64,000 nt of DNA, taken from Scalesia atractyloides (Eukaryota > Streptophyta > Magnoliopsida > Asterales > Asteraceae). The stretch covers positions 38,763,369 through 38,827,368 of the forward strand of contig CAMTDV010000027.1 in NCBI GenBank assembly GCA_947069175.1, in the 5' to 3' direction. Of the stretch, positions 9,100 through 21,464 are shown one piece after another; position 1 is the first letter of the stretch; the number at the start of each line of letters is the position of its first letter. A program made the position numbers and the translations under genes. The notes below the pieces were generated by a model that made no database searches, was not told the origin of the DNA, and saw only the letters and a list, made by a program, of their open reading frames with translations.

Positions 9100-11231
9100 T
9101 GAAATTCAAATTTGTACCTTTTCGCTGATCTTTTCTTACCTCATCTCCTCCAAAGGAAACATCATAATCGTAAAGATTTGAACCTTTTTGCAACTGTGAG
9201 ATGTTATCCTTCATGTCTCTGTAACAACCGCTATTAACACTCCAGAGATTGTCAACAGCTCCTCCTTGGCTATTCCTGAGAAAATAAAGAGATTAGTAAG
9301 ACAGTGAGACCTAGGCCATCGTGGTCCTGGGTGTCCCTGAAGCATCAAAATAAGACACTTCTTTAAGACACAAGTCCCCTTTTGTTTCAAGGATTGGTGA
9401 TGTTGCTGCCGCTTTGGATTTGGGTTTCCAAATCTGTTTCGGTTTAACAAACGCGGTTGTTGCCTTTGATTGAGCAACTTTGGCTGTTTCAGGTTTAGAC
9501 ATAAAAAAAGAGATTTTGTTTCTGAACAATCTTGCATTTTTTTGGCAACATTACAATCCCCATCAGATGGTTTAACCTTGGAATTCACATTATTCATTGC
9601 CTTAGGTGATGATACCTTCATCGGCTTGGAATGATTGCTATTCTTTGGTGTAACCTTCTGATTTTTAGCATGACACGAAACATGGGGACCAAGTGTACAG
9701 TTTCGAGTAATGTGACCAGGAATGCCGCAATTGAAGCACATTTGTCTCTTTACATGTAAAGCATTCTGATCAGCTTGATTTGCTCTTGCAAGCCTTGAAG
9801 GATGAATTGCTCCCTTCTGTGCTTTATATCCTTGCACGTTTCTTGCAGACGAAGATGAATTTGGATGTCTGTACTTGTTGTTTGCAAGGGCCTTCTTCTA
9901 TTGTGGAGATTTCTTTTGATTTTTCTTGTGTTGTTTAGACTGCAAGTCTTTTTCAGAAATCTCCCTAACCTTTCCAAACGCTTTGCTAGCACGGTCAAAA
10001 GCATATTTTTCACATTTGCCATTGAAGACCGGCTTAACAAAAGCATTTTTCACAACACTAGCCTTTTAAGGGCTATTGCTGCCTACTGATGATTTTGGAG
10101 AGCGTGATTGTTCTTGACGTTTGGGCTTCTGCTTTCTTCGTCTCCGATTTGCTCTTTTAGCTTGCTCTGAACCTTTTCATCAGTAGCAGAAGGTTCAGAT
10201 TGTTCAGTTTGCACACATGGAGTCTTGTTCACGTCAGCGCTCTCTTCATTAGCTGAATCATTTGAAGGGTCAACAACATCAGATGGTTCCCGTGCGTCTG
10301 GCGTATAATCACTGGGTTTGCCGTACACCATATGTTGTGCTTTCTCAATATCTTTGTCGGTTTCAGGCATTGTTTTGTAGTTGTGATTATACGGTAGGGC
10401 AACCTGATTGAATCCCAAACCCTTCCCTTTATTCCCCTTATATGCCAGCTGCACATTGCACACGTCTTGAACAAGCTTGCTGGATGTATCAAACTTCTTT
10501 ATATTCACTTCATTTTGTTGATATTTTACAGTAAGAAGTCCCAGCTCAACTCTTACCAAGTTGCATTCCATGGTTTTTGATTCTAATATGGTTTTGTAAT
10601 CATGGACCCAACATTTCTGTTGATTTACGTCCAGGTGGAGCTGAGCTATATCTTTCTTTTGTGCTTCAACCTTTTCTTTGAGTAACTTGTTGCTTTCTCG
10701 AAGGCTGATGCACTGAGCCATTGCATTATTGTATTCATCGGTCATTTTGGAATTAAGAGCCCCGAGTTGAGTGACCCTATTCCTGCAAGGTTCAGTGCAC
10801 AAAAGATAGTTGACTGTGTCAATGGACGAGCTAGATTTATCAGCATTAGTTTGGGATTGAGGTTGAGTTTGGGGTGCTGGACTACTGATGGCTGCTTGCT
10901 GTGGTTGAGGTTTCTACTCAGACACTTCTTCAGGATTAGACTCATTTGATTTTTCATATTGATCTTGGAGATCTTGGTTTGATTGTAACAGATCCCATAA
11001 CCAAGATACAAAAGAGTCTTTGCCATCACCCAAAAAGCTATTCAAATCATTTCTTACATCCCCTTTTTACCTTCCACGATCAAGCAAACGCATCACATAG
11101 TCAGCAACCGGATCAACATTGTAGTCTCCGATAAACTCATTTAGCCTTTCCTTCACTTCATCCCGCAGGCTCGAATGCTGAGTTTGGGCTGCAAACATCT
11201 TCGGATAATCGAAAACCGGACCGGTAAACAT
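9100..11231 (-). pseudogene. Copia A gag, frameshifted
   Basis: Nucleocapsid-type gag of a Ty1/copia element on the minus strand. A likely start is the ATG at 11229-11231 (MFTGPVFDYPKMF). The first frame ends at a stop about 54 codons later and continues in another frame. The longest piece (10083-10802, 239 codons) is a Lys/Glu-rich coiled coil followed by GLGFNQVALPYNHNY, resembling the GxGY..PPP..NY segment of Asteraceae copia gag proteins. Further on is one intact CCHC knuckle, CFNCGIPGHITRNC (9698-9740), a Lys/Gln-rich stretch, and then, frameshifted, a NLWS...SGC segment like the start of the protease/pre-integrase region. Homology ends near 9100, where pol should continue. At least three frameshifts make translation of a full protein unlikely. 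Confidence 0.75.
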
Positions 11232-11239
11232 GATAAAAA

Positions 11240-11965
11240 GTGTCCGAAAACTGTTTTTACCAAAATGTACCGTTAGACTCGTCTCGACGACACGATTCCA
11301 ACAATATACACTGTCCGATGGTGATTTTAAGAATTTTCCACCTTTTTGGGTACAACTCAGAACAGTACCAAATTCAGAACAGTAACTCGGATTAACAATC
11401 CGAGATGGAATCCGGAATCAGTGATCTGAGATGGTAATTCGGAACAGTGATCCGAGATGCAATCCGAGATGAGAGAATCCAAATAGTGAATCTAGTCCGG
11501 AATGAAACCCTGATCCGGAATGAAGACCAAATCCGGAATGAATATTAAATCTAGAATGAAGACCAAATCCGGAATGCTATCAGATACACAACAACAATCA
11601 GAATTCGGAATAGTAACCCGAAATGAAAGTCTATCCGAATTCGGAACAGTTACGAATCCGGAATCTTTGAAGATTATCCAAAATCCTTGAAGATTTATCC
11701 AAAATCCTTGAAGATTTATCCGAAATCCTTGAAGAAAATCCGAAATGCTTGAAGATTTATCCGAAATCTAACAGAAATTCAATATGTTTATCCGAAAAGC
11801 AGCAGATTAATCCGAAATCAATCCGAAATGCAACCAGAAAATCCGAAATCCTTGAATGTTGATCCGAAATGCTTGAATCTTCTTCATGTTCTTCGTGTTC
11901 TTCAGCAGAAAACCTAACAGAATCTTGTAATATCAGATCTGAGCCTGGAAAACAGGTTCAAATCG
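11240..11965 (-). repeat. Copia A leader with short degenerate repeats
   Basis: Between PBS and gag, about 500 bp (11380-11890) consists of a drifting repeat around ATCCGGAAT and, further right, of AATCCTTGAAGATTTATCC-type units of about 20-21 bp. No ORF of note. Confidence 0.75.
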
Positions 11966-11977
11966 GCTCTGATACCA
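11966..11977 (-). other. Copia A primer-binding site
   Basis: Minus strand TGGTATCAGAGC, complementary to the 3' end of plant initiator tRNA-Met, two bases inside the 5' LTR. Confidence 0.92.
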
Positions 11978-11979
11978 CT

Positions 11980-12401
11980 TGTAAGTCCTGTTTATCCGGA
12001 TCTAACACTGATATCACACAATCACCAAGGATGGGCGGAATCCAAACTTGATGATCTTCAAGAAAAACTGAAATGATGAAGAACAATACGAATTCCCTTT
12101 AACACCTTGCACACGATTCTATTACTTGAATAAGCAAAACCATCTGGTACAAGATGAGGTTCTCCAGAGAAAACCTAAGAGTCTCCAAAAGTCTAACCCT
12201 AGGAAATGACATAAGCTTAGCTTATATACCTAGGGTAAGGCATAACCCTAATGGGCTTGCCTGGCCCACATGGCCTATGGCATGCCCAAATGACCTATAA
12301 AGGTCCAAACCTAACACAAACTAACCCAGTTAAGCCCAGTTAACTACCATATACTGTTTCATATATTTGATGCTTCAGTCTCACAGTTCTAGGACCTAAC
12401 A
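11980..12401 (-). repeat. Copia A 5' LTR
   Basis: Plus strand TGTAAGTCC...CCTAACA, 422 bp, nearly identical to the LTR at 6929. PBS adjoins it, making this the upstream LTR on the minus strand. Confidence 0.92.
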
Positions 12402-12406
12402 TGGCG
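12402..12406. repeat. Target-site duplication TGGCG (right)
   Basis: Exact partner of 6924-6928. Confidence 0.9.
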
Positions 12407-13264
12407 CCACTTATCATTTTCTGGAGCAACATATTCATCATTTTCCAGAAAACCGAACAATTTACGAGGAAGTGTGCTTTCCTTGTAACGTTTTGCTGCT
12501 ACACCTCTGAATATCTTCAATCGCATGTTCCATCATAACCTCAACTTTTAGAACATCGTTGCCGTTCTTTGGAAGATTCGGATGTTGCACATTCAAGATC
12601 ATTTGGAGAAAACGAGGATACATCCAAAAATTGTTTCCATCATATCCGGTTCTTCTCAAGTTTTCCTTCATGTTTGCAAAAATATACTTTGAAACATTGA
12701 ACGGTTTGTTCAACGTCAAAGCTATCATCATTCCACCCAAGTCGTTATTCGCGATGTCATAACCACTTCGTTTGTTGCTCAAACACTGAACTAAAACATG
12801 TAGAAAGAACTTGTATCGAAGTGGCAACCATGCTTTGTTTAGTTGTCCTACGAGAAAATCTCCAACACATTTCATTAGAAGCAAACATCCACGTTGACAC
12901 TTCAACGGAACTGAGAATGGAGCTTCAAAATCATCGCCAAGCTGTAATACTGAGTTAATGATTTCAACAGAGATATCTACGTCCAAGTCATTTACTCTTC
13001 CATGGATAAGTTCCTGCCCATTCACTTCAATAATTTTAGCTGAATCCCAAAATTCCTTGATCAACGTCTTGTATACTGTATTCTTATGCGTGATAGCATA
13101 ATGTATCCTTGAGTCACGCAAAAAGTTCATTATACCGTTGTACTCAATTTATCTTCTGGATCTAAGTAGGCCACCATGTTATGTCTTGGTTCTGTCATAA
13201 TTTCCACTTCTGACTTGTCGGTTCTCTTCGTTGCGGGTTTTCTTTTATGTTCTTTTTGTTCCAT
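12402..13264 (-). pseudogene. Gag-type ORF, N-terminal half (longin-like family)
   Basis: Minus-strand coding sequence with its likely start at the ATG around 13262-13264 (MEQKEHKRK). The first part ends by frameshift near 13130. The next frame (12462-13130, 222 codons) carries the globular domain, recognised by MNFLRDSRIHYAITHK near its start, then PLRYKFFLHVLVQCLS, KPFNVSKYIFANM and FWMYPRFLQ. The order is that of a gag-like protein family I recall from Asteraceae LTR elements. A further frameshift near 12500 leads into an acidic stretch that runs to the copia A junction. The other half is at 5807-6928. Function unproven; a capsid-like role is inferred from its place in an LTR element. Confidence 0.6.
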
Positions 13265-13458
13265 TCCGTACACAAAAGATAACAAGATTAAGAACATAAA
13301 ATCATTAGGGAATATACACAATAAGTTTTATTCCAACTTTCTGTATGTATGTATTCCATGGACGAAGAACTACTGACTCATACGAATAACAATTTATTCG
13401 TACGAAGAACAACTAATTTGTATGAACAACTGACTTAGTTAGACAAATGATTCATTCA
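13265..13458. other. Junction between gag pseudogene and array 1
   Basis: About 190 bp with several ATTCGTACGAAG-like motifs, similar to the palindromes in the copia B and C LTRs. No complete 5' LTR or PBS for the gag pseudogene is left; array sequence begins abruptly at about 13459. Confidence 0.4.
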
Positions 13459-14100
13459 GCTAAAGATTTTAGTTGTTTATCTACATTCAAGGAAAAACAT
13501 GCTTTATTGGCAAAGAGCAGTGAAACATTGTGTGTGTTTTGGCAAATTAGGAATACAAGGTTGTCGTCTTTTTGTGATGTCGAAGATTTTGGAACGAAGA
13601 CTGGGTTTGGTTATAAGGCATAGTCGGCAAATCTTAATGTGTTTCTTATTCCAATATATTTGGTTTTCGGATTTGCCATAACAACACCATGATGCAACTA
13701 AAGCATGTTTTTCCTTGAATATAAATAAACTACTTCAATCTTTGGCATCTGTTATTGGCTCTCGTACTGAGTTTATGCCATCTATCACATTTGTAGAATG
13801 TGGGGTTGGCCCGTTAAACAATCCAATGAAACTTTTCTTCCTTTACAGTGTTCTTCACGTACCATATATACGGTATGTGTGACGTATGATTTTGTTAACT
13901 TTAGATCAGTCTCATCATTTTTTACAATTTAAGAAGTTTTGTAGAGGTTTTCACATGTTAGAGAAGCTAATTGAAATGTCTGATATCTGAGTTTTTGCTG
14001 GAGCCGGAAAGAGTGAAGAGGGGCGGTTTAGGACGTTGATACTGCGGCGGATTTTGGAGTAGCAACTAGAAAAAGTGTATGGCTCTGATAGACCATGACA
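13459..14100. repeat. Foldback unit 1 (left arm missing)
   Basis: Begins within the innermost left arm (GCTAAAGATTTTAG), with complete loop and right arm. Confidence 0.75.
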
Positions 14101-14804
14101 GAGAAAAATATAACATGTGTATTTAAACTAACGAATTCATCAATATGCAATTGTCAATTCATGGAAAAGTAGATTGATTGCCATGTGGCCAGAATGGTAT
14201 GAATACCAGCTAGCATCCAATTGACTCACGTTTGCTACATATGAACTCATTGAACTCATTGTTTGATACGTTTTTAGGGTCCACTATAAAACTAACTCTC
14301 ATACGAAATTATATGGTGCAAGATGGTGTTTTAAAAAAAAAATAAAAAAAGCTTTACAGAAGATTAGAGGTAATCAAGAGATTTTAGAGACTTTTTTCAT
14401 TTCTTCATCCAACCTCTAAGGGTTTCACTGACAACCTTAGCAATGTGAATACACCCGATAATGACAGAGGTATACAGTTTTATCTTGTTATCTACTTACT
14501 AAAAGTTCATAGTGCTTAATGATTTGATATAATTGCTTTATATAGAGAGATTTAAGTGCAAAAGGAAATTAAACCTATTTTTTTATTAACTGTTTATATA
14601 TTTTATACTTATATTTAAAACTTCAAGGTGCATATTGAGTTCAAAATATTTTTGTGAGAGGTTGGTTCACCACAAATCCCTCCTCAGTTGGATAAAAGCT
14701 ATCACGTAAGCAACTCTAGTAACTTATCAAGGTCTCCTAAATGAATAATTGTTTTGGTTTAAGCTATGTAGCTAAAGTACACATACTACTTATCCATCTT
14801 CGGT

Positions 14805-15785
14805 CATGGCAAAACATAGCCTTAAACTCTCTCTAGTTATTACTCCAAAATCCATCTCAATATGAGACTCCTCAGCCACTCCTCTTCACCGGTTTAGCTC
14901 CCCCAAAACTCAAGGATGTAACATTTCTGTCACCTACTAAAACAGGTAATATACGCTACAACATTTCATTAACGGTAAAGAATGATGTGCGTGATCTAAA
15001 ACTAACCAAATTATGTCACATTGGCATATATGGTATGTGAAGAAAGATGGAAAGGAAGAAAGATTTCATTGGTTAATTAATGGGTCAATCCAACATTGTA
15101 TAGATGCAATAGATGACATAAACTCAATAAGAGAAGCTAGTAAGAGAAGCTAAAGATTTAAGTTGTTTATCTACATTCAAGGAAAAACATGCTTTATTGG
15201 CAAAGAGCAGCGAAACATTGTGTGTGTTTTGGCAAATTAGGAATACATGGTTGTGGTCTTTTTGCAATGTCGAAGATTTGGAACGAAGACTGGGTTTGGT
15301 TATAAGGCATAGTCGGCAAATCTTAATGTGTTTCTTATTCCAATATATTTGGTTTTCGGATTTGCCATAACTACACCATGATGCAACTGAAGCATGTTTT
15401 TCCTGGAATATGAATAAACTAATTCAATCTTTTGCATCTGTTATTGGCTTCTCGTACTGAGTTTATGCCATCTATCACATTTGTAGAATGTGGGGTTGGC
15501 CCGTTAAACAATCCAATGAAACTTTTCTTCCTTTACATCGTTCTTCACGTACCATACCATATATACGGTAAGTGTGACGTATGATTTTGTTAACTTTAGA
15601 TCAGTCTCATCATTTTTTGCAATTTAAGAAGTTTTGTAGAGGTTTCACATGTTAGAGAAGGTAATTGAAATGTCTCATCTTTGAGTTTTTGCTGGAGCCG
15701 GAAACAAGTGAAGAGGGACGCTGATACTGGGGCGGATTTTGGAGTAGCAACTAGAAAAAGTATATGGCTCTGATATACCATGACA
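14805..15785. repeat. Foldback unit 2
   Basis: Complete. Left inner arm near 15150-15190, right inner arm from about 15388. Confidence 0.8.
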
Positions 15786-16494
15786 GAGAAAAAATAACAT
15801 GTGTATTTAAAATAACGAACTCATCAATATGCAATTTTCAATTCATGGAAAAGTAGATTGATTGCCATGTGGCGAGAATGGCATGAATATCAGCTTGCAT
15901 CCAATTGACTCACCTCTGCTACATATGAACTCATTGAACTCCTTGTTTGATACGTTTTTAGGGTCCACTATAAAAATAACTCTTATACCAAATTATATGT
16001 AGCAAGATGGTGTTTTATTAGAAAAAAAGTTAAAAAGCTTTATAGAAGATTAGAGGTAATCAAGAGATTTTAGAGACTTTTCTTCATTTCTTCATCCATC
16101 CTCTAAAGATTTCACTTACATCCTTAGCAATGTGAATACACCCGAAAATAATAGAGGTATAAAGTTTTATCTTGTTATCTACTTACTAAAAGTTCATAGT
16201 GCTTGTTGATTTGATATATTTGCTTTATATAGAGAGATTTAAGTGCAAAAGGAAACTTAAACCTATTTTTTATTAACTGTTTATATATTTTATACTTATA
16301 TTTAAAACTTCAAGGTGCATATTGAGTTTAAAAGTATTTTTGTGAGAGGTTGGTTCACCACAAATCCCCTCCTCTGTTGGATAAAAAGCTATCATGTAAG
16401 CAACTCTAGTAACTTATGGAGGTCTCCTAAATTAATAATTGTTTTTTGTTAAGCTATGTAGCTAAAGTACACGTACTACTTATCCATCTTCTGT

Positions 16495-17490
16495 CATGGC
16501 AAAACATAGCCTTAAACTCTCTCTAGTTATTACTCCAAAATCCGTCTCAATATCAGACTCCTCAGCCGCCCTTCTTCACCTGTTTCGCTCCCCCAAACTC
16601 AAGGATGTAACATTTCTGTTACCTTCTAAAACATGTAATAAACGCTAAAAGATTTCATTAACGGTAAAGAATGATGTGCCTGATCTGAAACTAACAAAAT
16701 TATGTCACTTTTACTGTATAGGTATATATAGTATGTGAAGAAAGATGGAAAGGAAGAAAGATTTTATTGGTTAATTAATGGGTGAATCCAACATTGTATA
16801 GATGCAATAGATGACATAAACTCAATAAGAGAAGCTAGTAATTGAAGCTAAAGATTTTAGTTGTTTATCTACATTCATGGAAAAACATGCTTTATTGGCA
16901 AAGAGCAGCGAAACATTGTGTGTGTTTTGGCAAATTAGGAATATATGGTTGTGGTCTTTTTGCAATGTCGAAGACTTTGGAACGAAGACTGGATTTGGTT
17001 ATAAGGCATAGTCAGCAAATCTAAATGTGTTTCTTATTCCAGTATATTTGGTTTTTCGGATTTGCCATAACTTCACCATGATGCAAATGAAGCATGTTTT
17101 TCCTTGAATATAAGTAAACTACTTAAAACTTTGGCATCCGTTATTGGCTTCTCTTACTGAGTTTATGCCATCTATCACATCTGAAGAATGTGGGGTTGGC
17201 CCACTAACTAATCCTATGAAACTTTTCTTGGTTTACATGGTTCTTCACGTACCATATATACGGTAAGTGTGACATATGATTTTGGTTATTTTGATCAGGC
17301 TCATCATTTTGTACAATTTAAGAAGTTTTGTAGAGGTTTTCACATGTTAGAGAAGGTAATTGAAATGTCTGATCTTTGAGTTTTTGCTGGAGCCGAAACC
17401 AGTGAAGAGGGGCGGCTTAGGACGCTGATATTGGGGCTTATTTTGGAGTAGCAACTAGAGAAAGTATATGGCTCTGATAGACCATGACAG
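16495..17490. repeat. Foldback unit 3
   Basis: Complete; starts 1690 bp after unit 2. Confidence 0.8.
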
Positions 17491-17819
17491 GCAAAAAATA
17501 GCATGTGTGTTTAAACTAACCAACTAATCAATATGCAATTGTCAATTCATTGAAAAGTAGATTGATTGCCATGTGGCGAGAATGGTATGAATACCAGCTT
17601 GAATCCAATTGACTCACGTCTGCTACATATTAACTCATTAAACTCATTGTTTGATACGTTTTTCGGGTCTGCTAAAAAACTAACTCTCATACCAAATTTT
17701 GTGTAGCAGGATGGTGTTTTTTTAGAAAAAAAATAGAAAAGCTTTACAGAAGATTAGAGGTAATCAAGAGATTTTAGAGACTTTTTTTTATTTCTTCGTC
17801 CAACCTCTAAAGATTTCAC

Positions 17820-19125
17820 TGACATCCTTAGCAATGTGAATACATCCGATAATGACACAGGTATACAGTTTTATCTTTTTATGTATTTAATAAAAGTTCA
17901 TAGTGCTTGTTAATTGTATATAATTGCTTTATATAGAGAGAGTCTTAGTGCAAAAAGAAACTTAAACCTAGTCTTTTATTAACTGTTTATATATTTTATA
18001 CTTATATTTAAAACTTCGTGGTGCATATTGAGTTCATATAAATATAACTGTTTTTAAATATATCAATAATATCTAGAAGGCTCACAAAAAAAATTAATTT
18101 ACATAACTCTAGTAGCTTAAGTCATGGTTCTTTTAAAATATCTGGTATATTTTTTTAAAACATCTTGTTTACTTTTAAGCCACTCGCAGGTGGTACATTC
18201 TTTACTGATCTGGGCTTCTCTTTGCACAAATTAATAACATCTGCTTAATAGGAAGAGAATCCGTTGCTTGAGATTGTTAAAGTCCAGATTTTTTGTAGTT
18301 TCAGAGGTTGATATTCTTGATCTTCCAAAACGGTTCATAAATCTACTTTGTTTCATGTTTAAAGTCCTAAATTGTCTTGATTTCATTTGACCAGTTAATT
18401 TGTTGAAAATTTGAATATCACTAAAGGATGTTTAATTGTATTATAGTTGTTTATATAGAAAGTCGCTAGATCTATAATGGTATACATATGTTGTACTAAA
18501 TTTGTTTTGCCGTCTGATCAACAAGTTCAAAACCTATTGATTTCGCAGAATCATGTGCGAACACTGGTTTTTGTATCCAAAAAGTTTGATTAGAAACACC
18601 TGTAATTTAATTTCATATGAAAACTACTCATTCATTTGTGCTTTGGTGTAATGTTATATATTGTTGTACAAAATAACGACATTTACTACATATGGGAAAT
18701 AGTATATTTTAGTGCTTACCACAATCTTTGGTTTAATAATTCTAATTGCACTATGGATCTTTACCATGGCGTTGAAAGGCACAAGGAGATGGAGGTTTTA
18801 ATGATTGTACATATTTATGGAATTTCTGTTGTATCACTTGGTATGAGATCCGGTTCAATCATAGACGCTCAAAGCCAATCTGGTAATGAGTTCAATGGGT
18901 ATTTGTGTGAGAAGTTGGTTCACCACAAATCCCTCAGTTGGATGAAAGCTATTATGTAAGCAATTCTAGTCACTTATCAAGTAATCCTAAATTAACAACT
19001 GTTTTCAATTAACTTCTGTAGCTAAAGTACACACACTTCTTATGCATCTTTGGTACTGGCCTAACATAGCTGTAAACTCTCTCTTGTTACTACTCCAAAA
19101 TCCGTCCCAATATGAGACTCCTCTG
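17820..19125. repeat. Expanded spacer, copy 1 of an 8.4-kb-spaced duplication
   Basis: About 0.9 kb of extra sequence (18037-18960) absent from ordinary spacers. It matches 26220-27529 almost base for base at an offset of 8400 bp. It includes an open stretch of 68 codons from the ATG at 18753 (MDLYHGVERHKEM...), ending SWMKAIM just before GTAAGC, a possible splice donor. The shorter spacers of other units keep only its last part, so this looks like the more complete ancestral form. Confidence 0.75.
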
Positions 19126-19680
19126 CTGTCCCTCTTTACTGGTTTCGGCTCCCCCAAAAGTAAAGGATCTAACATTTCTCTTACCTACTTGAACTTGTAA
19201 TAATGTCTACATGATTTCATCAGTGGTAAAGAATCATGAGTCTGATCTACAGGTAACAAAATCATGTCACACTTACAGTTTTACGGTACGTGAGGAACCA
19301 AGGTTGTAAAGGAAGAAAGTTTCACTAGCTTATTAGCTTCTCTTACTGACTTTATGTCATCTATCACATCTGTAGAATGTCGTATTGGCCTATTAACCAA
19401 TGAAAACTTTCTTTATTTACATTTTTCTTCACGTACAATATATACCATAAGTGTGACATGTGATCTTGTTAATTTTAGATCAGGCTCATCATTTTTACTA
19501 ACCAAGAAATTTTGTAGAAGTTTTCACATGTTAGAGTAGGTAGTGGAAATGTCGGATCTTTCAGTTTTTTGGTGGAGTCGAAGCCGGTGAAGAGGGGAGG
19601 GGCGGCTTAAGAGGCTCATATTGCGGCGGATTTTGGAGTAGTATCTAGAAAAATTATATGGCTCTGTTAGACCAGAACAG
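19055..19680. repeat. Foldback unit 4 (loop deleted)
   Basis: The left arm passes directly into the outer right arm near 19326-19332; the inner arms and loop are gone. More diverged than its neighbours. Confidence 0.7.
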
Positions 19681-19985
19681 AGAAAGAGAAGTAGCATGTG
19701 TATTTAAGCTACAGAACTCATCAATATGCAATTGTCAATTAATGTAGAACTAGATAGGTTGTCTTCTGGCGAGAATGGTATGGATAGCAGCTTGCATTCG
19801 GACTCCCATCTACATAGGTTGGATATGTTTTGAAAGTCCACTAAAAACCTCCATACCAAATAATATGTAGCAGGTTGTGTTTTTTTTTATGAAAAAAATA
19901 GCTTTACAGAAGATTAGAGATAATCAAGCGATTTTACGGAGCTTTTCCATTTCTTCATCCAACCTCTAAAGATTCACTTACCCAT

Positions 19986-20072
19986 TGGATTACAAAAAAA
20001 ATTATGGAAAAATAACTACTAAATCAAGTCCATTACTTTAACCATCTTGATTACTACACTTTTTAAGATGGT
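19986..20072. other. Small unique segment between units 4 and 5
   Basis: About 87 bp with no match elsewhere in the array. It ends in a small inverted repeat, AACCATCTT...AAGATGGTT. Confidence 0.4.
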
Positions 20073-20760
20073 TACAATAGATGACATAAACTCCATAAGA
20101 GAAGCTAGTAATAGAAGCTAAAGATTTTAGTTGTTTATCTACATTCAAGGAAAAACATGCTTTATTGGCAAAGAGCAGCGAAACAATGTGTGTGTTTTGG
20201 AAAATTTTAGAATACATGGTTGTGGTATTTTTGCAACGTCGAAGATTTTGGAACCAAGACTGGGTTTGGTTATAAGGCATAGTCGGCATATCTAAATGTG
20301 TTTCTTATTCCAATATATTTTGTTTTTCGGATTTGCCATAACTTCACCATGATGCAAATGAAGCATGTTTTTCCTTGAAAATAAGTAAACTACTTAAATC
20401 TTTGGCATCTGTTATTGGCTTCTCTTACTGAGTTTATGCCATCTATCGCATCTGTAGAATGTGGGGTTGGCCCACTAACCAATCCAATGAAACTTTTCTT
20501 ATTTTACATGGTTCTTCACGTACCATATATATGGGAAGTGTGACATATGATTTTGATAATTTTGATGAGGCTCATCATTTTGTACAATTTAAGAAGTTTT
20601 GTAGAGGTTTTCACATGTTAGAGAAGGTAATTGAAATGTCTGATATTTGAGTTTTTGCTGGAGCCGGAAACCAGGGATGAGGGGCGGCTTAGGACGCTGA
20701 TACTGGGGCAGATTTTGGAGTAGCAACTAGAAAAAGTATATGGTTCTGATATTCCATGAC
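20073..20760. repeat. Foldback unit 5 (left arm truncated)
   Basis: Only the innermost left arm, then loop and complete right arm. Closely similar to unit 6. Confidence 0.75.
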
Positions 20761-21464
20761 AGAGAAAAAATAACATGTGTATTTAAAATAACGAACTCAT
20801 CAATATGCAATTGTCAATTCATGGAAAAGTAGATTGATTGCCATGCGGCGAGAATAGTATGAATACCAGCTTGCATCCAGTTGACTCACGTATGCTACAT
20901 ATGAACTCGTTGAACTCAATGTTTGATACGTTTTTAGGGTCCACTATAAAACTAACTTTCATACCAAATTATATGTAGCAGGATGTTGTTTATTTAGAAA
21001 AAAATAAAAAAGATTTAGAGAAGATTAGAGGTAATCAAGAGATTTTAGAGACTTTTTTCATTTCTTCATCCAACCTAGATTTCACTGACATTCTTAGCAA
21101 TGTGAATACACCCGATAATGATAGAGGTATACAGTTTTATCTTGTGATCTATTTACTAAAAGTTCATAGTGCTTGTTGCTTTCATATAATTGCTTTATAT
21201 AGAGAGAGTTTAAGTGCAAAGGAAACTTAAACCTAATTTTTTACTAACTGTTTATATATTTTATACTTATATTTAAAACTTCAAGGTGCATATTGAGTTC
21301 AATAAGTATTTTTGTGAGAGGTTGGTTCACCACAAATCCCCCCTCAGTTGGATAAATGCTATCATGTAAGCAACTGTAACTACTTACCATGGTCTACTAA
21401 ATTAATAACTGTTTTTTGTTAAGCAATTTAGCTAAAGTACACGTACTACTTATCCTTCTTCGGT

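Larger units (their letters stand above)
6929..12401 (-). mobile_element. Copia A: complete 5.47-kb LTR element without pol
   Basis: Two near-identical LTRs (418 and 422 bp), perfect 5-bp target duplications, a PBS matching initiator tRNA-Met and a polypurine tract define a structurally complete Ty1/copia insertion read on the minus strand. Internal order: PBS, repeat-rich leader, gag with one zinc knuckle, a trace of the protease/pre-integrase start, then about 1.7 kb of 3' noncoding DNA. Integrase, reverse transcriptase and RNase H are missing, so it needed proteins from a relative. The few LTR differences indicate recent insertion. It split the gag-type pseudogene now at 5807-6928 and 12402-13264. 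Confidence 0.9.
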
